This document shows positions 18,447 through 25,959 of a stretch of 64,000 nucleotides of DNA, piece after piece; the first letter of the stretch is position 1; each line of letters begins with the position of its first letter. The translations under genes and the position numbers were made by a program. Source of the DNA: Myceligenerans pegani (GTDB lineage Bacteria; Actinomycetota; Actinomycetes; Actinomycetales; Cellulomonadaceae). The notes below the pieces were generated by a model. The model had not been told where the DNA came from. It made no database searches and was given only the letters and a program-made list of their open reading frames with translations. The stretch covers positions 1 to 64,000 of the forward strand of contig NZ_JADBGR010000057.1 of assembly GCF_014892515.1 (NCBI RefSeq), written 5' to 3'.

Positions 18447-18562
18447 CAGCGCTGGCCGGAGAAGAGCTTGTAGACCGTGTACCCGGCGAACCAGGTGATG
18501 GTCAGGACGGCGGCCACGAGGAGGCCGATGAACACGCCTTCGAGCGCCTGGTAGTCGTGCAT
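18446..18562 (-). CDS. 38-residue single-pass membrane protein
   Basis: A short gene beginning MHDYQALEGVFIGLLV with one strong membrane helix (about residues 9-30) and a short basic end KLFSGQR. Its stop shares a base with the nitrobindin-like ATG (TGATG), a translation-coupling signature that argues it is real. Codon third positions are nearly all G or C, as in neighbouring genes. Its own start overlaps the promoter region of the divergent DsrE gene. Function unknown. Confidence 0.65.
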   Translation of the reverse strand: MHDYQALEGVFIGLLVAAVLTITWFAGYTVYKLFSGQR

Positions 18563-18580
18563 GGTGGGATCCTAACTGCC

Positions 18581-18952
18581 ATGACCGACACGCACCGGCC
18601 CCTCGTGATCAAGACCACCTCGGGTCTCGATCGGCCCGAGACGACCAACCAGGCCTTCACGGTCGCCGCCGCCGCGGTGGCCGCCGGGGCCGAGGTGAGT
18701 CTGTGGCTCGCGGGCGAGGCGTCGTGGTTCGCGCTGCCCGGGCGGGCGGCCGAGCTGGAACTGGAGCACGCCGCCCCGCTGCCCGAGCTCCTGGAGGCGG
18801 TGCTCGCGGCGGGCACGGTCACGCTCTGCACGCAGTGCGCGGCGCGGCGCGACATCGGGCCCGACGACATCCTGCCCGGCATCCGCATCGCCGGGGCCCC
18901 GGTCTTCGTGGAGGAGATCCTGCGCCCGGACGCCCAGGCGCTCATGTACTGA
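18581..18952 (+). CDS. DsrE-family protein
   Basis: A 123-residue protein of the DsrE/DsrF fold: LVIKTTSGLDRPETTNQAF at the N-terminus, then alternating strands and helices with LWLAGEASWF. Two cysteines occur in TLCTQCAARR, which could serve sulfur or redox chemistry as in DsrE/TusD proteins, though the exact catalytic position is uncertain. The ATG at 18581 is preferred over 18557, which would overlap the start region of the divergent small gene. Confidence 0.78.
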   Translation: MTDTHRPLVIKTTSGLDRPETTNQAFTVAAAAVAAGAEVSLWLAGEASWFALPGRAAELELEHAAPLPELLEAVLAAGTVTLCTQCAARRDIGPDDILPGIRIAGAPVFVEEILRPDAQALMY

Positions 18953-18967
18953 CGCCGGTCGCTGCCG

Positions 18968-18973
18968 TAGGCT
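18968..18973 (+). promoter_or_regulatory. -10 element, leaderless DUF2516 gene
   Basis: TAGGCT lies 6 bases before the GTG start, the arrangement expected for a leaderless mRNA. The same hexamer precedes cofD (36660) and, on the minus strand, prpD (11321). Confidence 0.6.
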
Positions 18974-18979
18974 CGTCGC

Positions 18980-19306
18980 GTGATCCTCTCCGCACAAGGA
19001 CTCGTGACGCTGATCATCGGCTGGGGCGTCCTCATCGCGCTCGTCGTCGCGATCGTCGACGCCGCGCGACGGCCGGACAACGGCTACCGGTCCGAGGGCA
19101 AGCTCGACAAGACGAAGTGGATGCTCATCCTCGGGTTCGCGGGCGTCGTCGCCCTTCTCGGCGCGCTCGGCATGATCGGGGTCTTCCTCAACCTGGTCGC
19201 CGTCGTCCCGGCCGCCATCTACTGGGTCGACGTGCGCCCGCGCCTCCTGAGGTACGGCACGGGCGGCGGCCCGCAGCGCCCGGGCGGGAACGCCGGCGGA
19301 TGGTGA
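18980..19306 (+). CDS. DUF2516 membrane protein
   Basis: A 108-residue protein with an N-terminal membrane helix, a short polar loop (DAARRPDNGYRSEGKLDKTKW) and two more hydrophobic segments ending in YWVDVRPRL. This matches the actinobacterial DUF2516 family. Function unknown. The end overlaps the start of the asparaginase gene by 7 bases. Confidence 0.75.
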   Translation: MILSAQGLVTLIIGWGVLIALVVAIVDAARRPDNGYRSEGKLDKTKWMLILGFAGVVALLGALGMIGVFLNLVAVVPAAIYWVDVRPRLLRYGTGGGPQRPGGNAGGW

Positions 19307-20349
19307 CGCGCTCACAGGTGGCGCCGTCGTCGGACACGAAGATCGGTACTCACGGCCCGACCGTGGCCGACGCGGCGGCTCCGCTGGCGCACGTCCTGCG
19401 CGGTGGCCTCGTCGAGTCCGTCCATCTCGGGCACCTCGTGGTGCTGGGCCCCGACGGGGCGGTGCGGCTCGCGGTCGGGGACCCGGACGTGGTGATCTGG
19501 CCGCGGTCGTCGGCCAAGCCGGTGCAGGCGCTCGCGATGCTGGAGCACGGCCTCGACCTGCCGGACCCGCTCCTCGCGCTGGTCGCGGCGAGTCACAACG
19601 GAGAGCCGTTCCATCGCGCGGGTGTGCGGGAGATCCTCGGCCGTGCCGGGCTCACCCCGGGGGACCTGCGGAACACGCCCGACATGCCGCTGCACGCCCC
19701 ATCGGCGTTCGCATGGCAGATGGCGGACCACGTCGAGGAGGGCGACGGTCCGGGCCCTGCGCCGATCGCGCAGAACTGTTCCGGCAAGCACGCGGGGATG
19801 CTGGCGACGTGCGTGGCGGCCGGCTGGTCGCGCGAGGGCTACCTCGAGATCGACCACCCGTTGCAGGTGGCGGTCCGCGAACGGCTCGCCGCGCTCACCG
19901 GCGTCGAACCGGCTCGCGTCACCGTCGACGGCTGCGGCGCGCCGCTGTTCAGCACCACCCTGTCAGGCCTGGCGCGGGCGTTCGGCCGGATCGCTGCCGC
20001 GCCGGACGGGCCCGAGGCGCGGGTGGCGCGGGCGATGAACGCCCACCCCGAGATGGTCGGGGGCGACGGGCGCGAGGCGACGCTCGCGATGCGGGCCGTC
20101 CCGGGCCTGGTCGCGAAGGACGGGGCCGACGGTGTCTACGGCGCGGGCCTGCCGGACGGTTCGGCCGTCGCGTTCAAGGTGCTCGACGGCGGTCCCCGGC
20201 CGCGGCCCGCGATCCTCGCCGCCGCGCTCCGGGCGGCAGGCGCGGCCGACGTGCCCGGCGCGGACCCGGCTGCGCTGGACTCGATCGGCGACGTTCCGGT
20301 CCTGGGCGGCGGGCGCCCGGTGGGACGGGTATCGGTGCCCTTCGCGTAG
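19300..20349 (+). CDS. Type II-like asparaginase
   Basis: A 349-residue protein of the asparaginase II family (PF06089 type), not the classic AnsA fold. It shows [17 protein letters not shown] near residue 65, ASHNGEPFH and [11 protein letters not shown], which are hallmarks of that family. It would hydrolyse asparagine to aspartate and ammonia, which fits nitrogen control by the GlnR encoded about 5 kb away, but a direct link is inference. The ATG at 19300 overlaps the DUF2516 stop. A 19-bp minisatellite follows the stop. Confidence 0.85.
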   Translation: MVTRSQVAPSSDTKIGTHGPTVADAAAPLAHVLRGGLVESVHLGHLVVLGPDGAVRLAVGDPDVVIWPRSSAKPVQALAMLEHGLDLPDPLLALVAASHNGEPFHRAGVREILGRAGLTPGDLRNTPDMPLHAPSAFAWQMADHVEEGDGPGPAPIAQNCSGKHAGMLATCVAAGWSREGYLEIDHPLQVAVRERLAALTGVEPARVTVDGCGAPLFSTTLSGLARAFGRIAAAPDGPEARVARAMNAHPEMVGGDGREATLAMRAVPGLVAKDGADGVYGAGLPDGSAVAFKVLDGGPRPRPAILAAALRAAGAADVPGADPAALDSIGDVPVLGGGRPVGRVSVPFA

Positions 20350-20411
20350 CGCGGCCCCGTGTGCGCCCGGTCGGTCGCGGTGTCGGCTGCGCGTGATGTG
20401 GTCGGCTGGGT

Positions 20412-20588
20412 GTCGGACGGTCGGCCGCCCGGGTAGCCGACCATCCGACATGGCGCCGACCATCCGACATGGCGCCGACCATCCGACATGGCGCCGACCA
20501 TCCGACATGGCGCCGACCACTCGACATGGCGCCGACCACTCGACATGGTGGCGACCACTCGACGTCCCGCCGACCACGCGCCGGATCC
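20412..20588. repeat. 19-bp minisatellite with adjoining inverted repeat
   Basis: From 20437 a 19-bp unit, CCGACCATCCGACATGGCG, repeats four times exactly, then about three more times with drift, then decays (to about 20588). Immediately before it, GTCGGACGGTCGGC (20412-20425) is the inverted match (13 of 14) of GCCGACCATCCGAC in the first unit, so the array can fold. It fills most of the gap between the asparaginase and dtd genes. Units abut without unique spacers, so it is not a CRISPR array. Confidence 0.92.
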
Positions 20589-20620
20589 GGTCCGAGGCGC
20601 CGGCTCGTAGGATCGCCCGC

Positions 20621-21046
20621 ATGAGAGCCGTGATCCAGCGCGTGACGCGCGCGAGCGTGACCGTCGGCGGCGAGATCGTCGGGAAGATCGACCGGCCGGG
20701 GCTGCTGGCCCTCGTCGGGGCGACGCACGACGACGGCCCCGAGCAGGTCGCGACCATCGCCCGCAAGATCGCCGAGCTACGCATCCTGCGCGACGAGCGT
20801 TCCGTCACCGACGTCGGCGCGCCCGTCCTGGTCGTCAGCCAGTTCACGTTGTACGGGGACGCGCGCAAGGGCCGGCGTCCCACCTGGAACGCCGCCGCGC
20901 CGGGGCCGGTCGCCCAGCCGCTGGTGGACGCCGTCGTCGAGGACCTGCGCTCCCGTGGGCTGGAGGTCGCCACCGGCCGCTTCGGTGCGGACATGGCGGT
21001 GGATCTCGTGAACGACGGCCCGGTGACGATTCTGTTGGACGCCTGA
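20621..21046 (+). CDS. dtd: D-aminoacyl-tRNA deacylase
   Basis: Hydrolyses D-aminoacyl-tRNAs (and glycyl-tRNA-Ala), guarding translation against wrong amino acids. At 141 residues it has the usual length. The catalytic SQFTLYGD and the proline-containing [10 protein letters not shown] cross-subunit motif are present, as is the N-terminus [21 protein letters not shown] lies 7 bases before the ATG, consistent with a leaderless mRNA. The last 15 bases of the gene and the stop are duplicated just downstream. Confidence 0.94.
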   Translation: MRAVIQRVTRASVTVGGEIVGKIDRPGLLALVGATHDDGPEQVATIARKIAELRILRDERSVTDVGAPVLVVSQFTLYGDARKGRRPTWNAAAPGPVAQPLVDAVVEDLRSRGLEVATGRFGADMAVDLVNDGPVTILLDA

Positions 21047-21079
21047 ACGGGCCGGGCTGTTGGACGCCTGAACGGGCCG
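21032..21079. repeat. Duplicated 23-bp end of dtd
   Basis: CTGTTGGACGCCTGAACGGGCCG occurs at 21032-21054 and again at 21057-21079. The first copy contains the dtd stop codon. This looks like a recent short tandem duplication. Confidence 0.8.
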
Positions 21080-21114
21080 CGCGACGCGTCGCGAATGGAC
21101 AGACGACCAAGTGA

Positions 21115-21164
21115 TTCACCCGGGTGAAATATCTGGGGTGCATACTTGTTCCCGTCGTGAACAA
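21115..21164. promoter_or_regulatory. Two dyads before LuxR-type regulator
   Basis: TTCACCCGGGTGAA (21115-21128) is a perfect 14-bp palindrome. TTGTTC-N7-GAACAA (21146-21164) is a second dyad, ending 13 bases before the ATG. Both lie where a promoter for the regulator gene must be, so they are candidate operators, possibly for autoregulation. No family was recognised for either site. Confidence 0.5.
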
Positions 21165-21177
21165 ATCGGGAGGCGTG

Positions 21178-23277
21178 ATGGCTTCCGCCATATCAGCTCG
21201 TACGGAAGAGTCCACGACCGGGACGCAGCGCCGCACCGTCGCGCCGCATGTCTCGGCCGCCCTGTCCGACAAGGTCGAAGGTGACCCCGAGGCTCGGGCC
21301 GAGCTCGAGAACATCCTCAATACCGAGCATCTGACGGGTGCGGCGCTGCTCCCGGACCCCTTGCCGGCGGTCCCCGCCGCCAGGGCCGCCTACCCCGGCC
21401 TGACGCACCTGGACGAGGACACCCGCCGCATCCTGCTCACCGCCGCCGTCGCCGTGGTCGATCGGGCCGAGGTACTGCTCGCCGCCGCCGGGGCCGACAT
21501 CGACGACCTCGTCTCGGGCCCCGCCGGCGACCACCTGCACCTGGTGGGCGGCCGGTTCTCGTTCCGCGACCAGCGGGTCCGGCAGATCGTGCACGACGAC
21601 GCCGACCTGGCCGCCCGCACGGCCGTGCACGTCGGGCTGGCGAAGGTGCTCCGCGGCTCCGGGCGCGCCGAGGTCGCCCTCTGGCACACGGCGCTCAGCA
21701 CGATGGAGGGCGACGCCCTGCTCGCCGACGGCCTCGTCGAGCTCGCCGAGAGGCACCTGGCTTGTGGCGACACCGACCGTGCGCACGAGGTGGCGCGTGA
21801 GGCCGTGAGCCAGGGTACGGGCGAGACCCAGCGGCGTGCCGGCGCGGTGGCCGGCCGGGCGGCCCTGCTCGGCGGCCACGTGCACGACGCCGTCTCCTTC
21901 GCGCGGCAGGCGGGCGACGTCGGCCCGGCCCTCACCGCCGCGCTGGCCCTGCGCGACGGCGACCCGGACCCCGGACTGGCGGACGTCGTGGAGTCCGAGC
22001 ACGATCGCGCCGCCTTGCGCGCCGCCGTCGGCGCGCTCGCCGTCGTCCACGGGGATGTGGAGAAGTCCGCGGCGATCCTCGCGGAGGTGCTGCCCGACGT
22101 GGCGCCCGCGCGGCGCTCCAGCTGCTGGTTCGAGGCGCCGGGTTGCGTGACCCCGCTGGTCGAGGCGCACCTTCGAGTCGTCCAGGCGCTGGTCGCGATG
22201 CGGTCCGGCGACCTCGACCGGGCCGCCGCGGTGCTCGGCGACGCGGCTCGTCGGCTCCCCGTCGCGCTCGCCTTCGGCGGACTCGGCGTGGCCCTGGCAC
22301 GCCGGCTCGACCTGATCCGAACCGGCGGCGTGAGCGCCATGACGCGAGCGCTCGAGGCGTCCTCCGCGGGAGCCGCCGCCGGGATCGTGCGGGCGGCGCA
22401 GCTCGGTGACAAGGCCGTCGAGGCCGCGCAGGCGGGACGTGACGTGCAGGCGGCCACCTTTCTCAGCCTGGCGGCCGAGCGCGGCGGGGCCGAGCTGCGC
22501 GCGTGGTGGCTCCCGACCCCGGACCCCGCCGAGCTCTTCGTGCGCGCCGGCCAGCAGCGCGCCGCACGCCGCCACCTGGCCCAGCTGCGCGCCGCCGTGC
22601 TCGGCCCGGCGCCCCGGGTCGCCGGCCTGCGCCTGAAACTGGACCTGGCGCGCGCCGAGGTGGCCCTCGCGGATCCGAGCGTGCTCCAGCGCGCCGCGGA
22701 ACGGGCGGTCGAGGTGTCGCAGGCTGTGGGCTCCACCTTCGAGCGGGGCTTGACCGAGGTCGTGATCGCGCGGGCGCTCGAGCGCCACGGGCGCGACGCC
22801 GAGGCGGCCGCGCACCTGCTGGCGGGGCGCGCGCTGTTCGCGGAGTCCGGCGCGCTGGCCTTCCTCCCGGAGCGCCGGCCGTCGCCCGGTGCGGCCCGCA
22901 GGGGCGAGACGACGGCCGGAGGCGGCACCGCGGAGAACGCCGCGCGGAAGGGTGCCGCGGGGAACGGGGCCCCGGGGCACGGCGCCGGAGACGGCGGCAC
23001 GCCCGAGAACGTGACGCGCCTCGACTTCGAGCGTCAGGAGCGTGGGACGCGCGTGGCCGAGGGCGTCCACGACCGGTTCGCCCGCTGGGGCGAGCTGCTC
23101 ACGGAACGGGAGCTCGACGTGGCGCGGCTCGTGGCGCAGGGACGGACGAACCGGCAGGTCGCCGAGCGGCTCTACGTCTCCGTCCGGACGGTCGAGGTGC
23201 ACCTGGGGCGCGTGTTCCGCAAGCTGGGCGTCCGCTCCCGCACGGAACTGGCGGTCCTGGCCTACCGCACGGCGTGA
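21178..23277 (+). CDS. Large LuxR-family transcriptional regulator
   Basis: A 699-residue protein with a C-terminal LuxR/GerE helix-turn-helix (about 635-699: LTERELDVARLVAQGRTNRQ, then VSVRTVEVHLGRVFRKLGV). The long alpha-helical central part looks like the repeat region of LAL-type (MalT-like) regulators. No N-terminal ATPase with Walker motifs is seen, so it resembles a LAL protein lacking the AAA part. A Gly/Ala-rich linker sits before the HTH. The ATG at 21178 follows GGGAGG. It lies directly upstream of two chitinase genes and may control them (inference). Confidence 0.82.
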   Translation: MASAISARTEESTTGTQRRTVAPHVSAALSDKVEGDPEARAELENILNTEHLTGAALLPDPLPAVPAARAAYPGLTHLDEDTRRILLTAAVAVVDRAEVLLAAAGADIDDLVSGPAGDHLHLVGGRFSFRDQRVRQIVHDDADLAARTAVHVGLAKVLRGSGRAEVALWHTALSTMEGDALLADGLVELAERHLACGDTDRAHEVAREAVSQGTGETQRRAGAVAGRAALLGGHVHDAVSFARQAGDVGPALTAALALRDGDPDPGLADVVESEHDRAALRAAVGALAVVHGDVEKSAAILAEVLPDVAPARRSSCWFEAPGCVTPLVEAHLRVVQALVAMRSGDLDRAAAVLGDAARRLPVALAFGGLGVALARRLDLIRTGGVSAMTRALEASSAGAAAGIVRAAQLGDKAVEAAQAGRDVQAATFLSLAAERGGAELRAWWLPTPDPAELFVRAGQQRAARRHLAQLRAAVLGPAPRVAGLRLKLDLARAEVALADPSVLQRAAERAVEVSQAVGSTFERGLTEVVIARALERHGRDAEAAAHLLAGRALFAESGALAFLPERRPSPGAARRGETTAGGGTAENAARKGAAGNGAPGHGAGDGGTPENVTRLDFERQERGTRVAEGVHDRFARWGELLTERELDVARLVAQGRTNRQVAERLYVSVRTVEVHLGRVFRKLGVRSRTELAVLAYRTA

Positions 23278-23391
23278 CCACCCCGACTCCGTGGCTGCCC
23301 GGTGTTCCCGACCGTGCCGTACGGGGTTTCCCGTATGGCGGGGCCGATTCTCCGGGCGCCATTGTGGAGATCACGGATTCCTTAAAAAGGA

Positions 23392-23425
23392 ACCTCTCCT
23401 TACTTTTAGGGGGACGAGGAGAGGT
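23392..23425 (+). promoter_or_regulatory. Leader hairpin at chitinase ribosome site
   Basis: ACCTCTCC (23392-23399) pairs perfectly with GGAGAGGT (23418-23425). The downstream arm includes part of the purine-rich ribosome-binding region, 7 bases before the ATG. A second small inverted repeat, TTCCTT-AAA-AAGGAA, lies just upstream (about 23379-23393) in an unusually A/T-rich stretch. The structure could gate translation; this is inference. Confidence 0.45.
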
Positions 23426-23432
23426 AGGGGCA

Positions 23433-25790
23433 ATGAAGACCGAACACACACCACGCCGGCACCGGGCCTGGCGGGGCATCGCGCTCGCGGTGGCGCTGGC
23501 CGTGGCCGGCGGCGGCGTGGCCGCGACGGCCGCCGCGCCGCAGGCCGCGGCTGTCGAGTGCGCCGCCGCGTGGTCGTCCTCGACGGTGTACGTCGCCGAC
23601 GACGTCGCCTCGTACGACGGCCACAACTGGCGTGCCAAGTGGTGGACCCGGGGCGAGACCCCCGGCGCCGCGCAGTGGGGCCCCTGGGAGGACCAGGGCG
23701 CGTGCGGCGCACCCGAGCCGACGCCGACACCCACCGGCGAGCCGACGGACGAGCCCACGGACGACCCGACCGGCGAGCCCACCGATCCGCCCGTGGGCAC
23801 CAACCCGGACGAGGTCTGCCGCCCGGACGGCATGGCGCCCACGGCCGGGGTCGACACCCCCTACTGCGACGTCTACGACACGGACGGCCGCGAGATCCTG
23901 CCGAACGGCCTCGACCGCCGCGTGATCGGCTACTTCACGAGCTGGCGCACCGGCGCCGGTGGTCAGCCCGCCTACCTGGCCGGCGACATCCCGTGGGAGT
24001 CGGTGAGCCATCTCAACTACGCCTTCGCCCACGTCGGCGAGGACTACCGGGTGTCGGTCAACGCCGACGTGCCCGGCAACCCCGCCACGGACATGACCTG
24101 GCCGGGCGTCGAGGGCGCCGAGATGGACCCGGACCTGCCCTACACCGGGCACTTCAACCTGCTCCACCAGTACAAGGAGCGACACCCCGGCGTGAAGGTC
24201 ATCCCGGCCGTCGGCGGCTGGGCCGAGACCGGCGGCTACTTCGACGGCGACGGCGACCGCGTCGCCTCGGGCGGCTTCTACACGATGACCGACTCCCAGG
24301 CGCGCATCGACACCTTCGCCGCCTCCGTGGTGGACTTCATCCGCGAGTACGGGTTCGACGGGATCGACATCGACTACGAGTACCCCACGTCGAACAACGA
24401 CGCGGGTAACCCGCTCGACTTCCAGTTCTCCAACGCGCGTCGCGGCGAACTGGTCGAGGGCTACGTCGCCCTCATGAAGACCCTCCGGGAGCACCTCGAC
24501 GCCGCCGGCGCCGAGGACGGGAAGTACTACATGCTCACCACGGCCACGCCGTCGTCCGGCTGGCTGCTGCGGGGCATGGAGGTCTACCAGGTCACCGAGT
24601 ACGTCGACTACGTCAACCTGATGACCTACGACCTGCACGGCGCCTGGAACAAGTACGTGGGCGGCAACGCCGCGCTGTTCGACGACGGGAAGGACCCGGA
24701 GCTCACCGCGGGTGGCGTGTACACGGCCTACGACGGCATCGGCTACCTCAACGGCGACTGGGCCGCACACTACTTCCGGGGCGCCATGCAGGCCGGCCGG
24801 ATCAACCTCGGGGTGCCGTACTACACGCGCGGTTTCCAGGGCGTGACCGGCGGGACGAACGGCATGGGTGGCACCGCGGTACCGCCGTCGGGCTACGCCT
24901 GCCCGCCCGGTACCAACAACGCGTGCGGGCACGGCGCGGACGGCATCGACAACCTCTGGTACGACACCGACCCCACCGGCAGCCCGGTCCCCGCCGGGGT
25001 CAACCCGATCTGGCACGTCAAGAACCTGGCCGACGGCGTCGTCGGCGACTACACGGACGAGTACGGCGTGCCCGGCACCATCGAGGGCAGCTATCGGCAC
25101 CACACCGACGACGTCACCAAGAACGAGTGGTGGTGGAACGCCGAGACCCGCACGTTCCTGTCCGGCGACGCGGAGTGGGCCATCGGCGAGAAGGCGGACT
25201 ACGTGGCCGACACCGGACTCGGCGGCGTCATGATCTGGGAACTCGCCGGCGACTACGGCTACGACCAGGCCAAGGGTCAGTACGAGATGGGCTCCACGCT
25301 CACCGACCTCCTCCACGCGAAGCTGTCGAGCACCTCGCCGTACGGCAGCACCAAGGCCGACACGCCGATGCCGGACGTGGCCCTCGACGTCGACCTCGAG
25401 TACACCGACTTCGCGCTCGGCGACAACAACTACCCGATCGCGCCCAAGGTGCTGTTCCACAACCGCTCGGACACCGCCGTCCCCGCCGGGGCGACCGTGA
25501 CCTTCCAGTACGCCACGTCCGACACCGGGGCGATGAGCGACTGGTCCGGACTCGGCACCACCACGACGCCGGGGCGGTCCGGCCCCAACGTCGGCGGGCT
25601 CGGCGCTGACTTCCACACCGCGACCTTCACGGTTCCCGCGGGCGGGATCCCGGCCGGCGGGTCGATCACGAACAACCTCAAGTGGGCGCTGCCCGTGGCG
25701 CAGTTCTCCAACGTGGTCGTGACGATCGACGGCGTCGACCATGCGACCACCTACGACCACCCGCGGGGTGTCACCGTCGTCGACCCGTGA
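23433..25790 (+). CDS. Secreted GH18 chitinase with CBM5/12
   Basis: A 785-residue exported chitinase. A basic N-terminus and hydrophobic core (about 12-40) form the signal peptide. A CBM5/12 chitin-binding module follows (about 42-90, with GHNWRAKWWTRGETPG and WGPWEDQGAC), then a Pro/Thr/Asp/Glu linker. The GH18 barrel has the catalytic DxxDxDxE motif FDGIDIDYEY (E316) and LMTYDLHGAWN. The last ~160 residues form a beta-sandwich resembling the ChiC C-terminal module. It should act outside the cell on chitin. A second GH18 gene follows on the same strand after 169 bp. Confidence 0.92.
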   Translation: MKTEHTPRRHRAWRGIALAVALAVAGGGVAATAAAPQAAAVECAAAWSSSTVYVADDVASYDGHNWRAKWWTRGETPGAAQWGPWEDQGACGAPEPTPTPTGEPTDEPTDDPTGEPTDPPVGTNPDEVCRPDGMAPTAGVDTPYCDVYDTDGREILPNGLDRRVIGYFTSWRTGAGGQPAYLAGDIPWESVSHLNYAFAHVGEDYRVSVNADVPGNPATDMTWPGVEGAEMDPDLPYTGHFNLLHQYKERHPGVKVIPAVGGWAETGGYFDGDGDRVASGGFYTMTDSQARIDTFAASVVDFIREYGFDGIDIDYEYPTSNNDAGNPLDFQFSNARRGELVEGYVALMKTLREHLDAAGAEDGKYYMLTTATPSSGWLLRGMEVYQVTEYVDYVNLMTYDLHGAWNKYVGGNAALFDDGKDPELTAGGVYTAYDGIGYLNGDWAAHYFRGAMQAGRINLGVPYYTRGFQGVTGGTNGMGGTAVPPSGYACPPGTNNACGHGADGIDNLWYDTDPTGSPVPAGVNPIWHVKNLADGVVGDYTDEYGVPGTIEGSYRHHTDDVTKNEWWWNAETRTFLSGDAEWAIGEKADYVADTGLGGVMIWELAGDYGYDQAKGQYEMGSTLTDLLHAKLSSTSPYGSTKADTPMPDVALDVDLEYTDFALGDNNYPIAPKVLFHNRSDTAVPAGATVTFQYATSDTGAMSDWSGLGTTTTPGRSGPNVGGLGADFHTATFTVPAGGIPAGGSITNNLKWALPVAQFSNVVVTIDGVDHATTYDHPRGVTVVDP

Positions 25791-25959
25791 GCGCGTGAGC
25801 GGGCGGACCCGCGGCGGACGAGCCGGCCCGGCGCCGACCAGGCCGGCCGACGACCACCAGGAAGGGCGGCGAGGACCGACCACCAGCACCGACCAGCAGA
25901 CCCGACACCGAAGAACCGCACCGGCCGTCGGCCGGGCACGAGGACGAAGGAGACCCCTC

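Noticed and set aside
20437-20588. CRISPR array
   Set aside because: The 19-bp units abut with no unique spacers, and no cas gene is present.
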